Assembly: GCA_014379815.1 (NCBI GenBank)
Contig: JACMLA010000628.1
Span: 1-11,604 of the forward strand
From: Bryobacteraceae bacterium
GTDB taxonomy: Bacteria > Acidobacteriota > Terriglobia > Bryobacterales > Bryobacteraceae
Length of the DNA: 11,604 bases
Reading direction: 5' to 3'
The position numbers and the translations under genes are program-made. Below, piece by piece: positions 1-7,475 of the stretch; positions within the stretch are counted from its first letter, which is position 1, and each line of letters starts with the position of its first letter. A model generated the notes under the pieces. That model made no database searches. It worked only from the letters and a program-made list of their open reading frames with translations, and was not told where the DNA came from.

Positions 1-507
1 GCAGGCTACAACCACCGTCTGTACGCGATGACCACCAGGGACTGGAAGACCTTTTCGGAACCGAAGTTATGGTTCGACCCGGGGTTCAACGCCATTGACG
101 GTACGCTCGCTTACGATGGCAAACGCTACTTCCTGATTTTCAAGGACGAGCGCAAAACGCCGCTGATGAAACGGCTTCGTCTTGCCTCCAGCGAGTCACC
201 CACGGGACCGTTTCGAGAGATTCCTGCCGACTTTCCCGGCAACCAGGTAGAAGGACCGTCCGCCATCCGTATCGGTGCAGAGTGGTGGATCTACTTCGAC
301 CATTACACCCTGCCAAGATACTACGGAGCAGTGCGCACGAAAGACTGGAAAACGTTCGAGGATGTCACCGCAAAGGTCAGCTTTCCGCCGGATCACAGGC
401 ACGGCACTGTAGTAAAAATCACCAGCGAAGAAGCTCGCATACTCACCTCACATGCGAAGGCGTCGGGCCCGTCTTCGGCAAAGGTGTGGCCCGCAGAAAC
501 TCGTTGA
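1..507 (+). CDS. GH43-like glycoside hydrolase, C-terminal part (5' truncated)
   Basis: The frame is open from the first base, so the protein starts outside the window; 168 C-terminal residues are visible and the ATG at 28 is internal. The sequence resembles five-bladed-propeller glycosidases of the GH43 type (arabinosidase/xylosidase group): two repeated RDWKTF / KDWKTF blade elements, a DG in NAIDGTLAYDG (visible D33, candidate pKa-modulating aspartate) and a VEGPSA motif (visible E84, candidate general acid). HRHGTV near residue 135 is typical of the last blade of these proteins. The N-terminal catalytic base and any signal peptide lie outside. Substrate cannot be named. The last 17 or so residues after TSEEARIL look unlike a folded blade and overlap a possible opposite-strand gene. 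It could be a GH43-like sugar-binding protein without activity. Confidence is good for the fold and moderate for the enzyme class. Confidence 0.75.
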   Translation, partial: AGYNHRLYAMTTRDWKTFSEPKLWFDPGFNAIDGTLAYDGKRYFLIFKDERKTPLMKRLRLASSESPTGPFREIPADFPGNQVEGPSAIRIGAEWWIYFDHYTLPRYYGAVRTKDWKTFEDVTAKVSFPPDHRHGTVVKITSEEARILTSHAKASGPSSAKVWPAETR

Positions 508-700
508 CTTCCTCCAGCGAACCAAAGAAGCCGGCGAAAGACTTCCGCAGGACAACAGGACATCGCCGTCTTCCACTAAAGTCTCTTGCCCGAAATTGAT
601 CGGTGACGGCCACGACCGCTGCACCCAAAGGCCGGTACTCGTGTGTGCCCTGCGCCCACGCCAGCCTGTTCTCCTTGTCAATCCACAATGCGAAGGCCAT
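443..700 (-). CDS. possible small hypothetical protein (85 aa)
   Basis: An 85-residue frame begins with MAFALWIDKENRLAW and ends ...TPSHVR. I do not recognise it. For it: third codon positions are rich in G/C (about two thirds by eye, highest in the first half), the composition is protein-like with alternating hydrophobic stretches, and FFGSLEEVNEFLRA looks like a normal amphipathic helix. It also fills most of an otherwise empty gap between two + strand genes. Against it: no Shine-Dalgarno sequence at usable spacing (AGG directly abuts the ATG), the frame stays open upstream into the start of the receptor gene, and the last 65 nt overlap the 3' end of the glycosidase gene tail to tail. No signal peptide or membrane segment is seen. 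It may be a real small gene or the remains of one. Confidence 0.4.
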   Translation of the reverse strand: MAFALWIDKENRLAWAQGTHEYRPLGAAVVAVTDQFRARDFSGRRRCPVVLRKSFAGFFGSLEEVNEFLRATPLPKTGPTPSHVR

Positions 701-740
701 CCTAATGCCACGGTACAGCAGCGATATGCTTTGAACGACA

Positions 741-3065
741 ATGCTGTTTCGCTTTGCCTTCCTTCTCAGCACTCTTTTAGGCTCATTTCCATGCGTGGCA
801 CAACGCCAGTTTGGTGAAATCCAGGTCCATGTGGTCGACAGCGCAGGCCAGCCACTGGAAGCCGTGTTGTCCCTCTCCAGCCTTGGCAACAGCTTCAGCA
901 AAACGTTCCTCGGCAGCGACTGGACCTTAACCGCCGTGCCTCTTGGGATCTACCAGCTCCAGGTACAGCGCACCGGATTTCAGGTCGATACAAAACTGGT
1001 CGAGATCAAAGGAGAAGTTCCCTTAAGCCTGACAATTGCTCTGGGGATCGCGCCTCTCGAAACTACGGTACAGATATCCCTCGCAGGAACTTTGCTGAAT
1101 CCCGACGAAACCGGTGCTGTTCGAAAGTTAGGCGGCGACCAGCTGAAACTGCGCAGGCCATCGGCGCCGGGCAGGGAAATTCTAAGCCTCGTCGACGCGC
1201 AGCCTGGTTGGTTACTGGAAGCGAACGGCGTGCTTCACCCCAGAGGGTCCGAGTACGGCGTCCAGTATGTCATCGACGGTATGCCATTACTCGACAACCG
1301 GTCGCCAGTCTACGCACCAATGCTCGACATCGATGACGTGGAAGCAATCACCATTCGCACTGGAGGGTTCCCTGCTGAGTACGGCCATCAGCTTGGAGGC
1401 GTCGTAGAGGTGACTACAGCTCAGGACCGTCGCCCCGGTCTGCATGGACGAATTGCTGCCGAGGGGGGCAGCTTCGAAACCGCACGATCCGCGTTCGGCC
1501 TGCAGTATGGATTCCCCTCCCGCGACACAATTCGCCTAACAGGAACTGGCGCGCGTACCGAACGCTACCTCGATCCGACGGTGGAACAAAACTTCAGCAA
1601 TCGCGGCACTGTATCCGCGTTCGGCGGAGCATGGGACAGGGACTGGAATACCAGTAATCGGACCAGATTCCAGGTCCGTCACAATGAAGCCAGATTTCAG
1701 GTTCCTAACGAGCAGTTGCAGCAATCCGCCGGCCAGCGACAGGATCGAGATGCCAGCGAGACGGCAGGGCAAATTGCCTACACCAGGATCCTCTCTCCGC
1801 GATGGCTGCTGGATCTGCGCGCCAGTGCCCGCGACGTTTCCGCCGGACTGTGGTCCAACAGCCTCTCCACTCCAATCGCGGCGTTCCAAAATCGCGGTTT
1901 CCGCGAAGCTTATCTGACCGCGAACGTTTCCGCTGTGCAAGGAATTCACAACTGGAAGTTCGGAGGCGAAGCCATCTTCCGCAGTTTGTCCGAAGAGTTC
2001 GAATACAACATCACGGCATACAGCCTCAACGGAGTTCCCGTCTTCGATGACGATCTCCCTTCCCGATTCCGCTTTTCAGAACGCCGTCAGAATCGCGAAT
2101 CCGCATTGTGGATTCAAGACCACATCAGGGTGGGCAATCTCACAATCGATGCCGGCCTGCGCTGGGATCAGTACCGCCTGGTAGCGTCGGAGCAGGCGTT
2201 TAGTCCCCGCTTCGGAGTCGCCTGGCAGGTGCCCCGTGCCGGTCTTGTTTTCCGCGCCTCTTACGATCGCGTCTTCCAGACCCCGGCCATCGAGAATCTG
2301 CTTCTTGCCAGCGTCGGCGCACCCGGCCCCGAGCTCCTGCGCTTGCCGGTACAGCCCTCCAGAGGCAACTTCTTCGAAGCAGGTTTCTCTAAGGCCCTGC
2401 TCGGACGCGTGCGGCTGGACGGCTCCTGGTTCCGTCGGGAACTCCGCGACTTCGCCGACGACGGGCTGCTTCTCAACACCGGCGTTAGCTTTCCGATCTC
2501 TTTCGCGCAAGCTTCCATACAAGGGTTCGAGGCCAAGCTGGAGTTCTCACGCTTTGGTCCTGTTTCCGGATTTGTCGGCTACACCAACATGATTGGTCGC
2601 GGACGTCGGCCAGTCTCGGGTGGATTATTCCTGGGGGACGAAGCAGAAGAAGCTCTCGAAGGGAACGATTGGTTTGCTATCACACAAGATCAGCGGAACA
2701 CCGCTCGCGCCCAGGTGCGATGGCAGCTGACTTCGCGCATCTTTGTGTCTGCGGCAACACAATACGGCAGCGGACTTCCCGTGGAACTCGATGAAGGCAT
2801 CAGCCTCGGTCCTTTGGAAACGCAGTATGGGCCAGAAGTCCTGCAGCGAATCAACCTGAGTCGCGGCCGGGTCCGCCCGAATGCAGCGACGGATCTTTCG
2901 GCTGGATGGGACGTACTGCGTCGTGAAAATCGTATCGTGCGTCTACAGGGATCGGTCATGAATATTGCAGACCGTCTGAATGTCGTCAACTTCTCAGGGC
3001 TTTTTTCCGGCACAGCGATCGCGCCTGGCAGGTGGGCGTCGGCCCGTCTCAGCTTCGAATTCTGA
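741..3065 (+). CDS. TonB-dependent receptor-like outer membrane protein with carboxypeptidase-regulatory-like domain
   Basis: 774 residues. An in-frame stop at 732-734 makes the ATG at 741 the first possible ATG start, and it opens directly with a signal peptide (about 1-20, cleavage near CVA|Q). Residues about 25-105 form an Ig-like carboxypeptidase-regulatory domain (VHVVDSAGQPLEAV ... LGIYQLQVQRTGF). A TonB-box-like stretch, LETTVQI, follows at about 106-112. The plug is at about 120-228, with YVIDGMPLLDN, VEAITIRTGGFPAEYG and GGVVEVTT. The rest is a beta-barrel of alternating aromatic strands ending in the C-terminal Phe of RLSFEF, the usual outer membrane assembly signal. The protein would import a bulky ligand across the outer membrane using TonB-ExbBD energy; the ligand is unknown. 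The size is that of a classical receptor, shorter than the roughly 1000-residue Oar-like proteins common in this phylum. No Shine-Dalgarno is evident. The neighbouring glycosidase makes a saccharide ligand possible but does not show it. Confidence 0.88.
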   Translation: MLFRFAFLLSTLLGSFPCVAQRQFGEIQVHVVDSAGQPLEAVLSLSSLGNSFSKTFLGSDWTLTAVPLGIYQLQVQRTGFQVDTKLVEIKGEVPLSLTIALGIAPLETTVQISLAGTLLNPDETGAVRKLGGDQLKLRRPSAPGREILSLVDAQPGWLLEANGVLHPRGSEYGVQYVIDGMPLLDNRSPVYAPMLDIDDVEAITIRTGGFPAEYGHQLGGVVEVTTAQDRRPGLHGRIAAEGGSFETARSAFGLQYGFPSRDTIRLTGTGARTERYLDPTVEQNFSNRGTVSAFGGAWDRDWNTSNRTRFQVRHNEARFQVPNEQLQQSAGQRQDRDASETAGQIAYTRILSPRWLLDLRASARDVSAGLWSNSLSTPIAAFQNRGFREAYLTANVSAVQGIHNWKFGGEAIFRSLSEEFEYNITAYSLNGVPVFDDDLPSRFRFSERRQNRESALWIQDHIRVGNLTIDAGLRWDQYRLVASEQAFSPRFGVAWQVPRAGLVFRASYDRVFQTPAIENLLLASVGAPGPELLRLPVQPSRGNFFEAGFSKALLGRVRLDGSWFRRELRDFADDGLLLNTGVSFPISFAQASIQGFEAKLEFSRFGPVSGFVGYTNMIGRGRRPVSGGLFLGDEAEEALEGNDWFAITQDQRNTARAQVRWQLTSRIFVSAATQYGSGLPVELDEGISLGPLETQYGPEVLQRINLSRGRVRPNAATDLSAGWDVLRRENRIVRLQGSVMNIADRLNVVNFSGLFSGTAIAPGRWASARLSFEF

Positions 3066-3104
3066 GCTTTAAGGACCCTTCCCCGTTTCGGTCCCATTTG
3101 TGTC

Positions 3105-3166
3105 TATACTGTTTCTGCAAGCCCGTGACGGCTTGTTAGAGCAGGCCGCTTAGGAGGCGACCGATT
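3105..3166 (+). promoter_or_regulatory. possible promoter and leader hairpin of the small membrane-protein gene
   Basis: A TATACT hexamer at 3105-3110 matches the sigma-70 -10 consensus at five of six positions, but no convincing -35 lies 16-18 nt upstream. Shortly after the expected start point is a perfect 6-bp inverted repeat, CAAGCC (3118-3123) and GGCTTG (3130-3135), with a 6-nt loop and a possible extra G-T pair. It is not followed by a T run, so it is not a typical intrinsic terminator of the receptor gene. It may be a stabilising 5' structure or a regulatory leader. Inference only. Confidence 0.28.
3152..3157 (+). promoter_or_regulatory. strong ribosome binding site (AGGAGG)
   Basis: A perfect AGGAGG core sits 9 nt before the ATG at 3167. 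It is the best Shine-Dalgarno sequence in the window and is the main reason for calling the short downstream frame a gene. Confidence 0.75.
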
Positions 3167-3346
3167 ATGGCTACTGTCGTTGTGCCACGCAGCGCAACAG
3201 GCGCAGATGTCCCAGTGGACAGATTGCTGGCCTTAGCAGGACTTGCTTTTCTGATCGCCATTTCCGTTTTCGGGATGTTACCGCTGATCGCTGCGGCATC
3301 GCTCGTCTTGAGATTTATAGGGTCGTCTCTTACGGGATCAGCGTAG
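3167..3346 (+). CDS. small membrane protein of unknown function (59 aa)
   Basis: 59 residues, from MATVVVPRSATGADVPVDR to a C-terminal SSLTGSA, ending at TAG. Residues 20-48 are almost wholly nonpolar (LLALAGLAFLIAISVFG, then a Pro at 39, then IAAASLVL). This gives one long kinked membrane helix or a tight two-helix hairpin, flanked by R19 and R49. The N-terminal 19 residues are polar and carry no lipobox or cleavage-type signal. The start is fixed by AGGAGG at 9-nt spacing. It follows the receptor gene by 101 nt on the same strand and faces hisC tail to tail, with 13 nt between stops. I recognise no family. Candidates include a small membrane regulator or an accessory subunit; a toxin-like role is possible because of size and hydrophobicity, but nothing else supports it. 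Confidence refers to its being a real gene. Confidence 0.65.
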   Translation: MATVVVPRSATGADVPVDRLLALAGLAFLIAISVFGMLPLIAAASLVLRFIGSSLTGSA

Positions 3347-3359
3347 GCAAACTAACATG

Positions 3360-4469
3360 CTAGCGGGCAGCTAATTCAGCGATCTCTTCCAGGGAATGCT
3401 GTATCGCCTCGACGCAGAGTTGATTCGCCTCGTCTGTGCCGACAGAGATCCGTACACATGTCGGCAACCCGAACGCAGCCAGAGGTCGGACGATAATGCC
3501 GCGACGCAGCAGCAATTCGACCATAGCAGATGCCTTCCTGGCATCGTCCAGCACGATCATCACAAAGTTAGCCCACGAATCGACAACCTCCAGCCCTTCC
3601 TGACGCAGGCTCTCCGTTAGAAAACGTAGACCCCGCGCATTCAGTTCCAGCGACCGGTGCAAAAACTCCGTATCTTTCAAGGCACCAATCGCGGCAGCCG
3701 CCGACAATGTACCCGGCTCGAACGGCAGCTTTACCTTCATCAGATTCCGGATCAGTTCGTCATGCGCGAACCCGTAACCGATTCGTAAGCCGGCAAGTCC
3801 GTACGCCTTGGAGAAGGTTCGAAGTGTGATGACATTGTCATACCGGTAATGCATCGAATCCGGATAGCGGGGATTATCGCGGGCGTACTCAAAATATGCT
3901 TCATCAAGAATGATCAGGACGCGTTCTGGAACATGTTTGTAAAACGCATCGAACTCCTGTCTTGAAAAGATCGTGCCCGTTGGATTATTCGGATTTGCGA
4001 GATAAATGATCTTGGTATTGTCCGTAATTGCCGCAGCCAGACTCTGCAGATCGTAGCGCCAGTCTTTGTAAGGAACCGCTCTGTAAGCCACACCACGCGA
4101 GCGGGCCAGCAATTGAAATCCAATAAAGGCGGCTTCGGTAGTAAGCACTTCGTCTTCATCGCACAAAAACGTACGCATGATGTTGGCCATGATTGCGTCC
4201 GACCCGCTTCCAACCACAACGTTCTCCGGCCGCAATTCGTAAGTTTCTGCCAGAACGATCCTTAAATCCTCACCGCCTGCTGGATACATGTGCAGGTTGT
4301 CCATGTGGGCACGCACCTGCTGCAGGGCCAGCGGAGACGCGCCCAGAGGATTCTCATTGGAAGCCAGCTTAAATACCCGCGAGAGGCCGTACTCCCGGGC
4401 AATCTCCGCGGGATTTCGCCCGGCGACATAAGGGCGCAACGCATCGATGTAGGGAGGTACAAGCGGCAT
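3360..4469 (-). CDS. hisC: histidinol-phosphate aminotransferase (class I/II PLP aminotransferase)
   Basis: 369 residues, full length for HisC. The family catalyses PLP-dependent transamination between histidinol phosphate/imidazole acetol phosphate and glutamate/2-oxoglutarate, in cytoplasmic histidine biosynthesis. Visible marks of fold type I: KLASNENPLGASP (34-46), GSGSD for PLP phosphate (88-91 region), ANPNNPTGT (158-166), DEAYFEY with the ring-nitrogen Asp (D189) and Y192, TFSKAYGLAGLRIGY with the Schiff-base lysine K221 and R229, and the carboxylate-binding arginine in CVRISVGT (R340). All key residues are present. The ATG at 4469 has no clear Shine-Dalgarno and lies 21 nt after the kinase stop, so it may be read from the sigma/kinase transcript. 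No other his gene is in view, so a phenylalanine/tyrosine aminotransferase of the HisC-like group remains an alternative. Confidence 0.88.
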   Translation of the reverse strand: MPLVPPYIDALRPYVAGRNPAEIAREYGLSRVFKLASNENPLGASPLALQQVRAHMDNLHMYPAGGEDLRIVLAETYELRPENVVVGSGSDAIMANIMRTFLCDEDEVLTTEAAFIGFQLLARSRGVAYRAVPYKDWRYDLQSLAAAITDNTKIIYLANPNNPTGTIFSRQEFDAFYKHVPERVLIILDEAYFEYARDNPRYPDSMHYRYDNVITLRTFSKAYGLAGLRIGYGFAHDELIRNLMKVKLPFEPGTLSAAAAIGALKDTEFLHRSLELNARGLRFLTESLRQEGLEVVDSWANFVMIVLDDARKASAMVELLLRRGIIVRPLAAFGLPTCVRISVGTDEANQLCVEAIQHSLEEIAELAAR

Positions 4470-4490
4470 ACTGGACGGTTTGTTAGATGC

Positions 4491-7475
4491 TTAACGCGAG
4501 GGATTCAGTTCCATCATCAGAACATCGCTACCGCTCTGGTCGATTTGCGCGTAGAGCAGGGTCCGGCCGTCTGGCGAGCTGCTGAACCCCTGATCCGCAA
4601 GCACAAGTGGACGATCGAAAACAGCGATTCGCTGCGGCTCTTTTCGAGTCTCCGATGGTCCTGGCTCAGGTAAAAGGTATAGCGAGTATGTGCCTTTTTC
4701 AGAGTCCCGGTCGGCGAAGTAGATTCCCCGGCGGGTCATCGCCCAATAAGCCCAGAAACCAGGTTTCAAACGGTCGGAGACTTGTTCCTCTCCTGAGCCG
4801 TCTGAGCGCACTCGCCAGAGTCCCGAAACGCTTCGGCCTCGCGCGTAGTAAATCCATTTCCCATCGAGAGACTGACGAGCCGCGAACCCACCACCCTGGG
4901 TGACGCGCTGAGGTGCGCCGCCATCGGCAGGAGCGCGCCATACCTGCCATGTCCCGCTTCGGTTGGACCCAAAGTAGACCCATTTGCCATCGTTCGACCA
5001 CGCAGGCACCACATCCTCACTCTCTTCGGTAGTAATCCGCGTAAGCCGGTTTCCATCAGAACCAATCACGAAAATGTCAGGTTGACCATCGGGACGCGAA
5101 TCGAAGGCAATCCATTTTCCGTCGGGTGAAAAGCGTGGGGAACCGCTAAGCATATTGCCCATATGCGTGATCTGCCGCTCTTGGCCGGTGTCCGTCCGTC
5201 GGATCCAGACCTCGTTGGTGCCACTCCGCGACGATCGAAATGTCACTGCGCTTCTATCCGGCGAGTGATGCGGGCTGGAATCGTATTGGGTGGAACCGAT
5301 GAAGCGTTTGCGGCTCATGTTCTGCAGGTCCATCTCCCAGATGTTGGTGTCCTGGTAGAACTGCGAGAAGGCCAGCAAAGATCCATCCAGAGACATGACC
5401 GCATCGGAGACGTTGTCACCGGCCATGGGGATTGGCTCCGGTTCTCCGCCGGAAGCGGGAACCCGCCACAAGCTGTGATTACCCGCGCGGTTAGAAGAGA
5501 AGATCAGGAATTTGCTATCGGAAGACCACGCCAGGGAGATTATGAAGCGCCGGTCGTTAGTAATGCGTCGAGAGGCACCTCCATTCAAAGGCCTGACAAA
5601 AATATCGTCCACGCCGCTGCTGGCGCCCCGGATGAAAGCAATACTCTGCCCGTCCGGGGAGTACACGGGGTTGCTGTCTCCTACTGTCCCCGGAGGCGGC
5701 GTCGTCAACTGCGTTTTTTGCCCCGTAGCAAGTTCAATCGTGACAATGCGAAACGGTTCATCAGGCGACAAGCGGTCTGCGGCGGCAAGGTTCGCTCCAT
5801 CGCGGGACCAGTCCAGATGCCGGCCAACGGCTTCGATCCGGTTTGGATATAACGACGCTACACGCAGATGCCTTTCACCGGGCTGCGCGGTACTCACGAA
5901 AACTGCGGTCTCATCTTCCGAGGCACGCAACCAGGCAAGGCGCCGGCCATCCGGGGACCACGTTGGGCTTACATCTTCGGCCTCGTTCGTGGTGATCCGC
6001 TCAAGTCCCACTCCCCGGACCGGCTTGATGTAGAGGTCGGAGTTGTCGTTGTTTTCGCCTTCCCACACGAACACCACCCTTTTGCTGTCCGGGGAGAAAG
6101 CTGGCTGTGTTTCATCCCCCGGAAAGCTGGTCAGAGGCAATGTTTTCACCACCGGTGCCGGACCTTGAAACGCCTGGCGAATTTTGCCGCTGCTCATCAC
6201 CAGACCGCTCACAGCTAGGACCACAGCGGCCGCGATACCTCCAGTCACCTTCCTGTGCCGGGTGGCGGTACGCGTGGTCTGATGCCAGACAGAATCGTGA
6301 CGCGCGCTTACTTCCCTGCCTTCCAGATAACGCTGCAGGTCCATGCCGAATTCGCTCGCCGATGGGTATCGCCGCTCTGGCTCCTTACACATCGCCGTCA
6401 GGACTATGCTGTCGAGTTTGCCGGTAAGCGTCCGCTTTAACTCGTTAGGCTGGGTATTCCGGGCATCGCTAACCAGTTCCGGAGTCAGAGTGATGGATTC
6501 TTCGCCCTTGGTCACGATCTCGGTCCGCCCCACGATCGTGCTGGGACGTTGCGGAGACTGCTCACAAATGACCTGGGCGATCTCGTGCGGCAGCTTGCTC
6601 TTCAGGCGATAGGGACGGTGTCCCGTGAGAAGCTCATACAGCACAACCCCCAGCGAATACACATCACTGGCCGTTGTGATTTCCAGTCCGCGCACCTGCT
6701 CCGGGCTGGCATACTCAGGAGTCATCAGCCGCAAAATCGTGGCGGTGGCGTCCATTGTCTGAGACGTAAACTCCGGATCGAGGATCTTGGCAATGCCGAA
6801 GTCCAGCAGCTTCAGTTCGCCGTCTTTATCGATCAGAACGTTTCCAGGCTTAATGTCCCGATGAATGATGCGTCTCTCGTGTGCGCATCCAACGGCCGAG
6901 CACAGCTTCATAAACAGCTCTAGTCGTTCTCTGGTATTCAGGCGCGCCGCATCGGCATACTCCGCGATGTTCTTGCCGCCTTCCACGTACTCCATCACGA
7001 AGTACGGCAGGTCGTCATCGGTGGAACCGGCATCCAGCAGTTGCGCGATATTGGGATGATCCAGAGCCGCCAGAATCGTCCGCTCCGTGCGGAACCTCCG
7101 GACTACGAAATCGTGATCGAGACCGCGCCGCACAATCTTCAGGGCTACGATACGGCGCTGCGGATCCACGGCTCGCATGGCCTTGTACACCGTTCCCATG
7201 CCGCCTCGCCCGATTTCCTGAAGCACGCGGTAAGGTCCGATCCGCAGTTCCGCAGTCGTGTCGAAATCAGAAGAGTAAGTTGCAGAAAAACTTTCTGATT
7301 CAATTTCCATGAAATTCTCAGCTTCGTCGTAAGACTCCAGCAGAGATTCCACTTCCCACAGCAACTCTGGATCACCCGCACAGTGTTCCGCCAGAAAAGC
7401 AGCGCGTTGCTGAGGGTTCCGCTCCAGTGCGGCGTTAAGAAGTTCTTTAACGCGTTGCCAGCGCTCAGCCTGCAT
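4491..7475 (-). CDS. transmembrane Ser/Thr protein kinase with C-terminal TolB-like (PD40) beta-propeller
   Basis: 994 residues in four parts. Residues 1-60 are a helical N-terminal segment (RWQRVKELLNAALE ... LLWEVESLLESYDE) of a kind often found before acidobacterial kinases. Residues about 80-385 are a Hanks-type kinase: P-loop GRGGMGTVY (89-97), lysine K113 in VALKIV, alpha-C glutamate E131, catalytic loop HRDIKPGN with D207, DFG at 225-227, TPEYASPEQ (252-260) and DVYSLG with D271. All catalytic residues are intact. A basic stretch and a membrane helix follow at about 411-428 (GGIAAAVVLAVSGLV). Residues 445-994 hold about 12 propeller repeats of the WSPDGRRLAW / FSPDGKWIAF type, enough for two six-bladed rings, expected in the periplasm. 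The ATG lies inside the sigma gene (11-nt overlap), implying translational coupling. The likely role is to sense an envelope signal through the propeller and phosphorylate cytoplasmic targets, the sigma factor being the first candidate. The ligand is unknown. Confidence 0.93.
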   Translation of the reverse strand: MQAERWQRVKELLNAALERNPQQRAAFLAEHCAGDPELLWEVESLLESYDEAENFMEIESESFSATYSSDFDTTAELRIGPYRVLQEIGRGGMGTVYKAMRAVDPQRRIVALKIVRRGLDHDFVVRRFRTERTILAALDHPNIAQLLDAGSTDDDLPYFVMEYVEGGKNIAEYADAARLNTRERLELFMKLCSAVGCAHERRIIHRDIKPGNVLIDKDGELKLLDFGIAKILDPEFTSQTMDATATILRLMTPEYASPEQVRGLEITTASDVYSLGVVLYELLTGHRPYRLKSKLPHEIAQVICEQSPQRPSTIVGRTEIVTKGEESITLTPELVSDARNTQPNELKRTLTGKLDSIVLTAMCKEPERRYPSASEFGMDLQRYLEGREVSARHDSVWHQTTRTATRHRKVTGGIAAAVVLAVSGLVMSSGKIRQAFQGPAPVVKTLPLTSFPGDETQPAFSPDSKRVVFVWEGENNDNSDLYIKPVRGVGLERITTNEAEDVSPTWSPDGRRLAWLRASEDETAVFVSTAQPGERHLRVASLYPNRIEAVGRHLDWSRDGANLAAADRLSPDEPFRIVTIELATGQKTQLTTPPPGTVGDSNPVYSPDGQSIAFIRGASSGVDDIFVRPLNGGASRRITNDRRFIISLAWSSDSKFLIFSSNRAGNHSLWRVPASGGEPEPIPMAGDNVSDAVMSLDGSLLAFSQFYQDTNIWEMDLQNMSRKRFIGSTQYDSSPHHSPDRSAVTFRSSRSGTNEVWIRRTDTGQERQITHMGNMLSGSPRFSPDGKWIAFDSRPDGQPDIFVIGSDGNRLTRITTEESEDVVPAWSNDGKWVYFGSNRSGTWQVWRAPADGGAPQRVTQGGGFAARQSLDGKWIYYARGRSVSGLWRVRSDGSGEEQVSDRLKPGFWAYWAMTRRGIYFADRDSEKGTYSLYLLPEPGPSETRKEPQRIAVFDRPLVLADQGFSSSPDGRTLLYAQIDQSGSDVLMMELNPSR

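Noticed and set aside
28..30. ATG as start of the glycosidase gene
   Set aside because: The nine codons before it are open and protein-like (AGYNHRLYA), and a GH43-like domain of this length would lack its first blades. The true start is outside.
1536..1949. Minus-strand frame inside the receptor gene
   Set aside because: Covers beta-barrel codons that are clearly coding on the + strand; no start signal and no domain.
3073..3094. Inverted repeat GGACC/GGTCC after the receptor stop codon, as a terminator
   Set aside because: Only a 5-bp stem with a 12-nt loop and no T run behind it; too weak to call.
5163..5852. Long + strand frame (229 codons) opposite the kinase propeller
   Set aside because: Lies wholly antisense to well-conserved PD40 repeats; Arg/Pro/Val-rich shadow composition, no ribosome site, no recognisable domain.
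4491..6170. Kinase propeller repeats as a DNA-level tandem repeat
   Set aside because: The repeats are visible only as protein motifs of 40-50 residues with low nucleotide identity; no DNA repeat array is present.
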